From NCBI GenBank assembly GCA_003663055.1, contig QMZF01000005.1, forward strand, positions 1 to 12,526: a stretch of 12,526 nt of DNA, read 5' to 3'. Shown one piece after another: positions 1 to 7,620 of this stretch; within the stretch, counting starts at the first letter, position 1; every line of letters begins with the position of its first letter. Source of the DNA: Archaeoglobales archaeon (GTDB lineage Archaea > Halobacteriota > Archaeoglobi > Archaeoglobales > Archaeoglobaceae). Below the pieces are notes generated by a model. It was not told where the DNA came from. It saw nothing but the letters and a program-made list of their open reading frames with translations, and ran no database searches. The position numbers were made by a program, and so were the translations under genes.

Positions 1-10
1 ACATTGTAGT

Positions 11-55
11 TGCCCACAAAGGTTAAATAGATCTTTGTAATCATTATTATTGTTG
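11..55 (+). promoter_or_regulatory. Candidate promoter of the arl accessory operon
   Basis: A TATA-like box TTAAATA at 23-29 is preceded by a purine-rich, BRE-like stretch (CACAAAGG, 15-22). An archaeal start site would be expected about 26 bases downstream of the box centre, near base 52, leaving a leader of about 27 bases before the arlD ATG at 79. The predicted start lies inside TTATTATTGTTG (44-55), a motif also seen before arlH and cheY. The transcript could equally continue from archaellin genes upstream of the window, so this may be an internal promoter. Confidence 0.45.
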
Positions 56-78
56 TTAGCATCACATGCGGTGGTAGG

Positions 79-1299
79 ATGTTCAAAGGTGCACTCAAGA
101 AGCTCTCAGGATCAGAGGATAAGAAAAAATCGAAGAAGAAAGATAAGAAAAAGAAGAAGGAAGAAGAGGAATTTGAGGAGGCAGTAGAGGAAGCAGAAGA
201 AATCGAGGAAGGAGAGGCGTTTGGAGGTTTTGATGAAGTAGGAGGCTTAGAAGAAGAGGAAGATGAACTCGGTCAAGCTGGAAAGATTACCGAACTTGAA
301 ACAAGACTTAAAGATTTAGAAAATGAAGTTGGATTAGTTTCATCCAAGCTTAACACGATAAAAGCCGAAAACGAGGAAATTGGAAAAAGACTCGAGGAGA
401 TTGAAGAGAATATAAGAAAGCTCCTTGGAATTTATGAAATGGTCACTGAGGGTATAAACCCCTTTGCTACTGAAGTTATAGGAGATGAGGATGGATTTGG
501 TCTGTTCAGTGCTTTGAATAAGGACAAACCTAAGGAGGATGTGTCAGAGGAACAACTTTCAAAGGACGCTGAGAGCTTCTTTGAGGATATCGATGAAGAA
601 GAAATCGAAGAGCCTGTAGCAGCCCCCGCTTCCGTAGAAGAGTCCAATACGGCTGAGAGTGGAGAATCGCCTGAAGAAAAGTTCATGAGGCTCAAGAAAG
701 AACTCGAAGCACAAAATCAGCAAAGCCAGCAGCAAGAACAAGAGCAAGAACAGCAAAGTCCCGAACCTGAGTTTGAAACTCAACAGGATGAGATATCAGC
801 GTTAGAAATGCCTGAAATTCAAGAGCAAGAGACGCACGAATCCATCCAAGAAGTTGGTGAGCGAGTTGGGCAGGATGAGGAGCAGAGGAGTAGCGTTATT
901 ACTGGCCCCTATCTCAAGAAGCTGAGAAGGGACTATATATCTGATATACTTGTACTTAAGTGGCTTGACTATCTCGTTACAACCTTCGGAATAAAGAGAA
1001 TGGCAGAGCTTCTCGATTTCTATGTTGATATAGGCTGGATAAGCAGAGAGGTTAAGGAGTTTCTGATAAACTGTTCCAGGGGTTACACCCTTAGAGACAT
1101 GCAGTTCAATGATGATGTAATGAGCAACGTGCCAACGCTTAGAGATCACATAAAATCTCTCGTGTTTATTTCCAAGCTCAGTGGTGGTGAAATTAAAGTT
1201 GAGGACATAGAAAAGGCAATTAGAGAAATAGAAGAGCTCGAAAAGGAAGTAAACGAGGTAGTGCCGAGCGACCATGGGGCTCTCGACATCAGCTGCTAG
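79..1299 (+). CDS. arlD: Archaellum accessory protein ArlC-ArlD/E (FlaCDE) fusion
   Basis: This is the cytoplasmic scaffold of the archaellum motor. ArlC/D/E proteins are thought to surround ArlI/ArlH/ArlJ and to receive the chemotaxis signal through CheF. Residues 5-27 are almost all Lys and residues 28-65 mostly Glu. A coiled coil follows (about 70-115) and ends in RKLLGIYEMVTEGINPF (113-129), the FlaC-type signature. A long acidic and Gln/Glu-rich linker spans 150-270, with a near-homopolymeric Q/E run at 212-226. The FlaD/E domain covers about 276-370 (PYLKKL, LKWLDYLV, GWISREVKEFL), and a short coiled coil closes the protein (375-393). At 406 residues it carries both halves that Methanococcus encodes as separate FlaC and FlaD/E. 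The ATG at 79 has GGTGG at 70-74. The last 26 bases overlap arlF, so the two are translationally coupled. Confidence 0.9.
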   Translation: MFKGALKKLSGSEDKKKSKKKDKKKKKEEEEFEEAVEEAEEIEEGEAFGGFDEVGGLEEEEDELGQAGKITELETRLKDLENEVGLVSSKLNTIKAENEEIGKRLEEIEENIRKLLGIYEMVTEGINPFATEVIGDEDGFGLFSALNKDKPKEDVSEEQLSKDAESFFEDIDEEEIEEPVAAPASVEESNTAESGESPEEKFMRLKKELEAQNQQSQQQEQEQEQQSPEPEFETQQDEISALEMPEIQEQETHESIQEVGERVGQDEEQRSSVITGPYLKKLRRDYISDILVLKWLDYLVTTFGIKRMAELLDFYVDIGWISREVKEFLINCSRGYTLRDMQFNDDVMSNVPTLRDHIKSLVFISKLSGGEIKVEDIEKAIREIEELEKEVNEVVPSDHGALDISC

Positions 1300-1699
1300 T
1301 GTTGTACTACTGGTAGCTATGATCCTCTCTGCCAGTGTACTCTTTAGTACGCTAAACGCTACACAGGACATAGTCAGGCGCGCTCAGGCGGAGAAGGAAG
1401 AAATTGAGTACGAGCAATTGCACACCCATATGTCTATACTAAACGTAACGTATGCTGCTGGTGTGCTCACGATAACGGCCAAAAACGATGGGAGTGTGGA
1501 AATACTCGTGGATGACATGGAAGTTTTATTAGATGGCCAGATATACACCCAGAATGTCACGTCCTTTAAGGTGGACGGAGTAGACGTAGATCTTTGGCTT
1601 CCAGGAGAGATAGCGGAGATCAACGTAAGCATATCTTACCAGCCTTCAAGGGTGAAAATAGTGGCTCATAACGGAGTTTCAGCGTATTGGGAGGGATAA
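1274..1699 (+). CDS. arlF: Archaellum stator-like protein ArlF (FlaF)
   Basis: ArlF is anchored in the cytoplasmic membrane and projects into the pseudo-periplasm, where in studied archaea it binds the S-layer protein together with ArlG and acts like a stator. The 141-residue protein has one N-terminal hydrophobic helix (about 7-27) that resembles an archaellin N-terminus but lacks an obvious prepilin-peptidase site. The rest is a beta-rich extracytoplasmic domain with alternating Val/Ile strands (VLTITAKNDGSVEILVDD) and several N-glycosylation sequons (NVT, NVS). The start ATG lies inside arlD (26-base overlap). GAGGT at 1255-1259 is 14 bases away, so initiation probably depends on coupling to arlD translation. 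It is followed after one base by arlG. The assignment rests on position and architecture, because FlaF sequences diverge strongly. Confidence 0.85.
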   Translation: MGLSTSAASVVLLVAMILSASVLFSTLNATQDIVRRAQAEKEEIEYEQLHTHMSILNVTYAAGVLTITAKNDGSVEILVDDMEVLLDGQIYTQNVTSFKVDGVDVDLWLPGEIAEINVSISYQPSRVKIVAHNGVSAYWEG

Positions 1700-1700
1700 A

Positions 1701-2138
1701 ATGCCTTCAGTGTCCGCTTCTCACGTCGTTTTATTCGTTGCAGCTCTAGTAGTTTCCTCTGCTGTTGCTGCTGTCATGATGAATGTCGTTAGCGAGACTA
1801 CGAGTGTCCTGAGTCAGAAGAACAGAGTGCTTGTTGAAAGCATTAAAGATGATATAACAATAATAAACGATCCAAAAAATGTTAGCGTAAATCCTCTTGT
1901 TATATACGTTAAGAATACCGGTCTTTCAACTATACCTATTGACAAAAAACTCGTTGATGTGCTCGTAGATGGTGTCTACCAGACCAACTACACGATGACA
2001 TCTCTTTCAGGAAATCAGCAGTGGGAACCGGGAGATGTTGTGGAATTTAGAATAAATGTGACTCTGAGCTCGGGTTCCCACGTTGTTAGGATTTACGTTA
2101 GAGGAGCAGCTTGGGACGAACTTTGGTTTAGAGTCTGA
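1701..2138 (+). CDS. arlG: Archaellum stator-like protein ArlG (FlaG)
   Basis: ArlG is the partner of ArlF. In characterised archaea it forms a filament capped by ArlF that reaches to the S-layer and gives the rotating motor a fixed point. The 145-residue protein has an N-terminal membrane helix (about 7-27, SHVVLFVAALVVSSAVAAVMM) and then an immunoglobulin-like beta domain. Typical FlaG traits are the NPLVIYVKNTG strand (about 63-73), a GNQQWEPGDVVEF turn (110-122) and the aromatic end AAWDELWFRV. Sequons NVS, NYT and NVT suggest an exterior domain. GGGAGGG at 1689-1695 ends five bases before the ATG. The gene starts one base after the arlF stop, so the two are co-translated. A 146-base gap with a promoter-like region follows. 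Confidence 0.87.
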   Translation: MPSVSASHVVLFVAALVVSSAVAAVMMNVVSETTSVLSQKNRVLVESIKDDITIINDPKNVSVNPLVIYVKNTGLSTIPIDKKLVDVLVDGVYQTNYTMTSLSGNQQWEPGDVVEFRINVTLSSGSHVVRIYVRGAAWDELWFRV

Positions 2139-2284
2139 TTGTGAGTTGTTAAATTCCTTAAAGATACTTTATACAGCTTTTTAGTGCAGATCTGAGCCAT
2201 CATTATGACAGAAAGCTTTATTAATTTAAATGATAACAATTATTATTGTGATAGACTAATTAAGATTAATCTGGAGGTGTTGGC
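2139..2284 (+). promoter_or_regulatory. arlG-arlH intergenic region with internal promoter candidate
   Basis: This AT-rich gap interrupts an otherwise tightly packed operon. A BRE/TATA candidate GAAAGC-TTTATTAA lies at 2211-2224. The expected start site, about 26 bases downstream near 2246, falls inside TTATTATTGTGA (2240-2251). That string is identical to one before cheY and nearly identical to one before arlD. The region 2233-2252 also forms an imperfect dyad, ATAACAAT-TATT-ATTGTGAT. The ribosome-binding site TGGAGGTG (2272-2279) precedes the GTG start of arlH. A second TATA-like TTTATA at 2168-2173 is further upstream and is not associated with the shared motif. No convincing gene is present. 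Confidence 0.5.
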
Positions 2285-3001
2285 GTGTATTCGATTGACC
2301 TTGAGAATAGGGATCAGCTAAACGAAAAACTTGGAGGAGGGTTACCTGAAGGCTCAATAGTATTGATAGAAGGTAAGTATGGCGCGGGAAAAAGTGCCCT
2401 AACGCAGCGCATAGCCTACGGTTTGTGCGAAGCAGGATATAGAGTAACGCTTGTTTCCACCGAACTGACGATAAGGCAGTTTCTTACCCAGATGCACTCT
2501 TTAGGATATAAAAGGATTGAGACACATTTACTGAGTGAGAGGTTACTCTTTCTTCACGCTGATCTGGGCAAGTTCAAGGGCAAGCGTGAGCTGCTGAAAA
2601 GGATGATGGAAGCCAAAGTTATGTGGAAGGCTGATGTAATAATCATTGATACCTTTGACGCGATATTAAGAAACGACGCAACGTTTGATGCGCTCATTAG
2701 GCAGGATAAAGGACGAAGTGCAGCCCTACAAATAATTTCGTTCTTCAGGAGCATGATTGGAAAGGGTAAGACAATAGTACTTACTATCGATCCAACAAAC
2801 CTCAGTGAGGACGTTCTGAGCCCATTCAGAGCAATAGCTGATGTTTACCTAGAGATCGAGATGATTGAAGTTGGCAACGAGATTAGGAGGAGCATAAACG
2901 TAAATAGATTTGCCGGAATGGGTGAACAGGTTGGAGACAAGATTGGTTTCTCTGTAAGAAGTGGTATTGGGATAGTTATCGAAGCGAGAGCAATAGTGTA
3001 G
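2285..3001 (+). CDS. arlH: Archaellum motor regulator ArlH (FlaH), KaiC-like ATPase
   Basis: ArlH is a RecA/KaiC-fold protein that binds ATP and docks under the ArlI hexamer inside the ArlC/D/E ring, where it is thought to regulate motor assembly or switching. The 238-residue protein has a canonical Walker A GKYGAGKS at 30-37, the KaiC-like STEL at 58-61 and a Walker B strand VIIID at 118-122 followed by TFDAIL. Length and motifs match the family. The start is GTG at 2285, chosen because TGGAGGTG (2272-2279) sits at proper distance and no in-frame ATG precedes it. It ends 33 bases before arlI. The intergenic region upstream suggests that H-I-J and the genes downstream can be transcribed independently of D-F-G. 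Confidence 0.93.
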   Translation: MYSIDLENRDQLNEKLGGGLPEGSIVLIEGKYGAGKSALTQRIAYGLCEAGYRVTLVSTELTIRQFLTQMHSLGYKRIETHLLSERLLFLHADLGKFKGKRELLKRMMEAKVMWKADVIIIDTFDAILRNDATFDALIRQDKGRSAALQIISFFRSMIGKGKTIVLTIDPTNLSEDVLSPFRAIADVYLEIEMIEVGNEIRRSINVNRFAGMGEQVGDKIGFSVRSGIGIVIEARAIV

Positions 3002-3034
3002 TGGGGTGTTAGCTTGTAATTTTGTAGTTGGGTT

Positions 3035-4690
3035 ATGGCAGCCACAAAACTTCAGCCGGAACTCAAGAATCTTGCTTACAGGTATCCTCACTTAAAGGAC
3101 CATCTCATCAGTTTTAAGCGAATTACTGGGAAGTATCCAATCTACAAGGAGGAGTTGACAGATGAGGACAAGAAGAATCGCCGCCCTAATGTAATTTATC
3201 CAATAGGAGATCTTTTGTTTGTTCACGTTTGGGGAGAAGGTTCGCAAGAGACGAGGTACTACGTTATCGAGCCCCGCTTGAACGAAGAAGAGAAGCAGAA
3301 GTATAAGATAGTCCTTGAAATCGTTCTCGAGAAATCCGTGATGGAAGAACCTCCCGCTACCGATGAGGAATTTACAGATGTCATTGAGGAAATTCTTCGG
3401 GACACCGTTATTATTACTAAGAGGAAGAGGAGGTCTGGAATTGGTTCAATTTTGAACCGCTTCCTCAAATTTGAGAGAAAGGTTGAGGTTACCGAGGAAA
3501 CTTACGAAAAGTTCCGTTATAGGTTGAATAGAGACATCGTTGGTATGGGTCCGATTGAACCGCTGATGAGAGACAAGTACTTCGAAGATGTACACGTTAT
3601 AAACAGGCAGATAGTCTACGGCGTTCATAAGTTCTTTGGAATGGTTAGGACTAACGTAAAGTGGGATAGCGACGAAGAGTACGAGCGCTACCTGAAATCC
3701 CTTGGTGAGCGCCTTGGAAAGCCCATAAGCGATGCACGCCCGATCATAGACGCGAGACTTCCAGATGGTTCACGTCTCAACCTTATTTACAGCGACGACG
3801 TCTCATACAGGGGGCCTTCGTTTACCATCAGGAAGTCGAAGGATGTGCCGATATCCGTAACCCAGCTCATAAAGTGGGGTACTCTAACTCCAACGCTCGC
3901 GGCATATCTCTGGCTTTGTCTTGAGAACGACATGAGCATGATTATAGCCGGTGAGACTGCAAGCGGTAAGACTACAACGCTTAACGCCATTCTGACATTT
4001 ATTCACCACAATGCAAAGATCTACACGGTCGAAGATACTCCGGAGGTTATACCTCCGCACAACGCATGGCAGCAGATGGTTACGAGGGAGGGAGGAGAGG
4101 GGAAGGGAGGAGTTACTATGTTCGACTTGCTGAAGGCAGCGCTGCGTTCAAGACCAAACTACATAATAGTCGGTGAGGTCAGAGGTCCTGAGGGAAGAAT
4201 CGCATTCCAAGCTATGCAGACTGGACACCCAACGCTATTCACTTTCCACGCTGCTACAATTGAATCCCTCGTCCAGAGATTATCGAGCGATCCCATCAAT
4301 GTCCCGCTCGCTTTCATAGGAAACTGTAACGTTGGTCTCTTCCAGAACTACATCAAAGGTAGGGGGGTTAGGAGAGTTACGAGCGTCCATGAAATTGAGG
4401 GTTATTCCAAGCAGTTTAACGGTGTCGTCACTAGAGAGGTTTTTGAGTACGATTACGTTGATGATAAGATCATCTTCAAGGGCTTTGCAAACTCGTACAT
4501 CCTTGAGGAAAAGATAGCCGAGAAGATGGGTCTTGCTGACAGAAGGGAAATTTACAACGTGCTTGAAGAGAGGGCGAAAGTTCTTGAAAGGATGGTTCAG
4601 GAGAGGATATTCGACTACTTTGAAGTTAACGAATTAATCAAGTCTTATAGACTCAATGGACTCGAAGGCCTGCCGTTTAGCATATATTGA
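3035..4690 (+). CDS. arlI: Archaellum assembly and rotation ATPase ArlI (FlaI)
   Basis: ArlI is the hexameric type II/IV secretion-superfamily ATPase that powers both archaellin assembly and archaellum rotation at the cytoplasmic face of ArlJ. In this 551-residue protein the variable N-terminal domain spans about 1-220. The ATPase core shows Walker A GETASGKT at 306-313, the Asp-box-type EDTPE at 333-337, Walker B NYIIVGEVRG with the catalytic Glu at 381, and a His-box region (TGHPTLFTFHA) shortly after. All expected catalytic residues are present and the length is normal. The ATG at 3035 is the only start, since an in-frame TAA lies at 3017-3019. Its ribosome-binding site is weak (GTTGGGTT). 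It ends 10 bases before the arlJ start codon. Confidence 0.96.
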   Translation: MAATKLQPELKNLAYRYPHLKDHLISFKRITGKYPIYKEELTDEDKKNRRPNVIYPIGDLLFVHVWGEGSQETRYYVIEPRLNEEEKQKYKIVLEIVLEKSVMEEPPATDEEFTDVIEEILRDTVIITKRKRRSGIGSILNRFLKFERKVEVTEETYEKFRYRLNRDIVGMGPIEPLMRDKYFEDVHVINRQIVYGVHKFFGMVRTNVKWDSDEEYERYLKSLGERLGKPISDARPIIDARLPDGSRLNLIYSDDVSYRGPSFTIRKSKDVPISVTQLIKWGTLTPTLAAYLWLCLENDMSMIIAGETASGKTTTLNAILTFIHHNAKIYTVEDTPEVIPPHNAWQQMVTREGGEGKGGVTMFDLLKAALRSRPNYIIVGEVRGPEGRIAFQAMQTGHPTLFTFHAATIESLVQRLSSDPINVPLAFIGNCNVGLFQNYIKGRGVRRVTSVHEIEGYSKQFNGVVTREVFEYDYVDDKIIFKGFANSYILEEKIAEKMGLADRREIYNVLEERAKVLERMVQERIFDYFEVNELIKSYRLNGLEGLPFSIY

Positions 4691-4694
4691 GGTG
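4689..4694 (+). promoter_or_regulatory. Ribosome-binding site fixing the arlJ start
   Basis: GAGGTG lies six bases before ATG 4701 and overlaps the arlI stop codon. It favours ATG 4701 over the upstream in-frame ATG at 4656, which lies inside arlI and has no comparable site. Confidence 0.7.
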
Positions 4695-4700
4695 AACTTC

Positions 4701-6407
4701 ATGGAGTATGCAGACGTCTTCAGAATGATTGGAATAAGCGCGAGGGATTACTTTGTTAAGTTCGCAATCCCCCTCGTTATCATCTCCTTTATTTCAAGTC
4801 TTTTATTTTATTTCATTCTTGGCTCCTTGCTGGGTAACATGTCTTTTATTCTCATGCTTATCCCTTTATTTGGCATCCTGCTCGCCCTCCTCTATCCTAA
4901 GGTTATTGCCGATAAGAAAAGGATAGAGATAGACCAAAACCTGCATCTCTTTATAACTCATATTGGTGTTCTCTCCACTGCAGAAGTCGACAGAGTTGCC
5001 TTATTTGAAAAGATAGCGGAAAAAAAGGAATTTGAGGAGCTTGCAAACCAAGCTAAGAAAATAGTGAAACTTGTAAGGGATTGGGGCCTCAGCTTACCAG
5101 AAGCTTGTAAGTTTCAAGCAAAGCGCTGCCCAAGCAAGATTTTTCGCGACTTCCTTGAGAGGTTTGCCTATAACATAGATGCTGGTCAGCCAGTTGAGGA
5201 GTTCTTGACGGCTGAGCAGGATGTCCTCATGACTGAGTTCGAGACGATGTATTTGAATTCATTAAAGGATGTTGATATTTTCAAGGATCTCTTCCTCTCT
5301 ATGATCCTCTCAATAGCCTTTGCTGTCGTATTTGCCACGATTTTACCAGCTTTAACAGGTGCTGACCCAATCTTCATGCTGGTAATAACGCTGATATTTT
5401 TCACGATAACCGAGACAGGCTTTTTGTATGCAATGAAAACCCGTATTCCAAATGACCCGCTGTGGGCAAGGTTTGATACAAAGACGAAATCGGAAAGGGA
5501 AATAGACTTCTGTATTTTCATTGCGCTAATAGGCGTGGCTATACTGTCGGTTGTTGTAGCTCTTATGTTCATGGGAAAAATTCCGACAATTCTTCCGCTT
5601 ATAAACAAGCCAATGCCACTGATAATGCTGCTTGTGCTACCATTAACGCCGTTGATGATTCCTGGTATGGTTTCGAGGAAGATAGAGAAAATTTTGAGGG
5701 AAAGGGACAAACACTACCCGAGTTTTATCCGCTCTCTCGGAGCTGCTGAAACAGCAAAGCAGACAACAACAACTCATGCGCTGAAAACACTCCAATACAA
5801 AGACTTCGGCGCACTTACCGAGATGGTTAAAAATCTCTACAAGAGACTGAACATGAGAATCAGTCAGGAGTATTCGTGGAAGATGTTCATGAGAGAGTGT
5901 GAGACTTTTATCATCCATCGCTTCAGCGAGATGTATATGGATGCACGAATTAAGGGTGGTGTTCCGGAAAAAATAGGGAATATAATCGCGAAGAACGTCG
6001 AGAGGATAAACGCCCTGAGGATGCATCGCAATCAGACCACGACAACGCTCATTGGCGTCCTCTATGGCATAACAGCGAGTCTTGCTTTTGCTCTTTACGT
6101 CGGGATTGAGGTTATAGAGCTGATGGCAAACTCCTTACAGGTAATAGACCTGAGCACGCCCGAGGGCATACCGTCCGCGAGTGTAGTAAACCTTCAGCAG
6201 TACAATATCCCGCAGGTCAACTTCATAATAGCATTTTTACTCATTATCCACTCGATGCTATCTTCTGTTATGATAAAGATAGTTGATGGAGGTCATCAGG
6301 TAAACGCGTACTTCCACTTTGTGATGATGCTCTGGATTTCGGCTATTTCGGCTCTTGCAACGGATATCGGTATAGGCTCAATGATAAAGATAGGTGAGGT
6401 TGTGTGA
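4701..6407 (+). CDS. arlJ: Archaellum membrane platform protein ArlJ (FlaJ)
   Basis: ArlJ is the polytopic core of the archaellum basal body, homologous to type II secretion F / TadC proteins, and is the presumed coupling point for ArlI. With the start at 4701 it has 568 residues. About nine membrane helices can be read at roughly 20-42, 46-68, 197-218, 223-245, 269-291, 303-322, 447-470, 505-527 and 536-558. Two large cytoplasmic loops, 70-195 and 325-445, are Lys/Arg/Glu-rich and carry the T2SSF-type helical domains (for example LSLPEACKF and a later FxxRMxxDARxKGGVPEKIG-like stretch near 408-427). Starting at 4656 would add 15 residues encoded within arlI and is less likely. Its TGA overlaps the GTG start of the next gene as GTGA, indicating coupling to the HEAT-repeat gene. 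Confidence 0.94.
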   Translation: MEYADVFRMIGISARDYFVKFAIPLVIISFISSLLFYFILGSLLGNMSFILMLIPLFGILLALLYPKVIADKKRIEIDQNLHLFITHIGVLSTAEVDRVALFEKIAEKKEFEELANQAKKIVKLVRDWGLSLPEACKFQAKRCPSKIFRDFLERFAYNIDAGQPVEEFLTAEQDVLMTEFETMYLNSLKDVDIFKDLFLSMILSIAFAVVFATILPALTGADPIFMLVITLIFFTITETGFLYAMKTRIPNDPLWARFDTKTKSEREIDFCIFIALIGVAILSVVVALMFMGKIPTILPLINKPMPLIMLLVLPLTPLMIPGMVSRKIEKILRERDKHYPSFIRSLGAAETAKQTTTTHALKTLQYKDFGALTEMVKNLYKRLNMRISQEYSWKMFMRECETFIIHRFSEMYMDARIKGGVPEKIGNIIAKNVERINALRMHRNQTTTTLIGVLYGITASLAFALYVGIEVIELMANSLQVIDLSTPEGIPSASVVNLQQYNIPQVNFIIAFLLIIHSMLSSVMIKIVDGGHQVNAYFHFVMMLWISAISALATDIGIGSMIKIGEVV

Positions 6408-7612
6408 TACGACTTTACGATCTTCAGAAGAAAAAAGACATTGATACACTAATCGAAGTACTCAGGAATTCAAAAAGCAAAGTTGTGAGGGCAAGAGCTG
6501 CGGAAATTCTCGGAGATATAGGTGGTGAAAGGGCTTACACTGAATTGATATCCGTAATAATCAATGAAAACGAGGATGACGAAGTAAGAAACGCTGCAAT
6601 CAAGTCGATAGCATGGGCAGATAAGAAAGCCTTAAGAATGCTCTTAGAAAAACTAGAAGGAAGAAAAATAAAAGGTGTAAGCTGGGTTCTTGTTGATAAG
6701 CTCATAAAAACGTTGAAGAGTGATGATGTATCCATAAGAATGAATTCAGCCATCGCACTCGGAAGACTTGGGGATACTAGGGCTCTTCCACATCTTATTG
6801 AGACTCTGGAGGATGAAGCTCCAGAAGTGAGGAGAGCTGCTGCAATGGCTTTGGGTATGCTTGGCGATGCTGCTGCGGTTGATGCACTTATTGCTAGGCT
6901 TAAGGACGATAACGTAGAGGTCAGAAAAGCAGTTCTTGAAGCTCTAGTAGACTTTGAAATAACGCCGGATGAGGCTGACGAAGTTGCTGGAGCTTTAAAG
7001 GATCCCGATCCAAGAGTTAGAGAGCTTGCAGCAATTGTTCTTGAGAGGGGAGGGGAGGCTGCAGTAGGTCACCTGCTGAAGGCTATGAGCGATCCAGTCA
7101 GAGACGTGAGGGTTGCGGCAATACAGGCTCTAATGGGCTGTCTGTCGAGAGTACATCCAGCAAGAAGCGAAGCTGTTAGGAGGAGAATAAGCGAAGGCTT
7201 AACAGAAGTTAAGGACGTTGCAGACGTTGTGGTTGAAGTGTTAGAGAAGACAGAGAATGTGGCAATAAAGAAGAACGCGATCTGGCTCCTCGGCCAGCTT
7301 GGCGATCCGAAGGGACTTCCGCATCTTCTTAAAGCCCTTGAATTTGGTAAGGCAGAAGAGAGAAGACTTGCAGCAACATCTCTCGTTAAAATGGGATCAA
7401 AGGCCGTTGAGCCACTGCTTGACATGATAAGACACTGCGACGAAGAAGTAAGGAGACTTGTGTGCTGGATACTCGGAGAAATCGGAGACAAAAGGGCTAA
7501 AGAATCTTTAAACCTTGCCCTCGAAGACCCAAGCGGTAGGGTTAGAAGCGTGGCCTTTCAGGCCCTGAACAAGATAGAGCGTGCCGAAAAACTTAAGAGA
7601 GTTATTTCGTAG
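6404..7612 (+). CDS. HEAT-repeat (PBS lyase-like) protein, likely chemotaxis-archaellum adaptor
   Basis: The 402-residue protein consists almost wholly of tandem HEAT-like repeats of about 31 residues. Examples are VRARAAEILGDIGGERA, IRMNSAIALGRLGDTRALPHLI, VRRAAAMALGMLGDAAAVDALI and IKKNAIWLLGQLGDPKGLPHLL. Repeats of this kind build a curved helical solenoid for protein binding, and no catalytic motif is visible. The GTG start at 6404 overlaps the arlJ stop (GTGA), with GGTGAGGT just upstream. CheF follows eight bases after the stop. In Halobacterium salinarum a HEAT-repeat protein (OE2401F) beside DUF439/CheF genes was reported to bind Che and archaellum proteins and to be needed for directional switching. 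The same order here supports a motility role by synteny. A phycobilin-lyase function is not implied by the family name. Confidence 0.8.
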   Translation: MIRLYDLQKKKDIDTLIEVLRNSKSKVVRARAAEILGDIGGERAYTELISVIINENEDDEVRNAAIKSIAWADKKALRMLLEKLEGRKIKGVSWVLVDKLIKTLKSDDVSIRMNSAIALGRLGDTRALPHLIETLEDEAPEVRRAAAMALGMLGDAAAVDALIARLKDDNVEVRKAVLEALVDFEITPDEADEVAGALKDPDPRVRELAAIVLERGGEAAVGHLLKAMSDPVRDVRVAAIQALMGCLSRVHPARSEAVRRRISEGLTEVKDVADVVVEVLEKTENVAIKKNAIWLLGQLGDPKGLPHLLKALEFGKAEERRLAATSLVKMGSKAVEPLLDMIRHCDEEVRRLVCWILGEIGDKRAKESLNLALEDPSGRVRSVAFQALNKIERAEKLKRVIS

Positions 7613-7620
7613 TAATATAT

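Noticed and set aside
29..47. AGATCT, six bases, TCATTAT occurs before arlD (29-47) and with the same spacing before arlH (2188-2206).
   Set aside because: The two copies sit at different distances from the TATA candidates and start codons, and no third copy was seen before cheY. It may be chance; the TTATTATTGT motif is better placed.
712..760. CAG/CAA-rich stretch in arlD considered as a simple-sequence repeat capable of slippage.
   Set aside because: The codons are mixed CAA/CAG/GAA/GAG without a perfect repeat unit of useful length, so it reads as a low-complexity protein linker.
802..1371. A long open frame on the minus strand opposite arlD.
   Set aside because: It is antisense to a clear archaellum gene, resembles no family, and its length is explained by the low stop content opposite Glu/Lys-rich codons.
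2205..2321. A 38-codon open frame beginning ATG 2205 and overlapping the arlH start in another frame.
   Set aside because: It has no ribosome-binding site, its content follows from AT-rich promoter sequence, and it overlaps the well-supported arlH. A leader peptide cannot be excluded but is not supported.
4656..4700. Longer start for arlJ at ATG 4656.
   Set aside because: It would lie inside arlI and lacks a ribosome-binding site, whereas GAGGTG sits six bases before ATG 4701.
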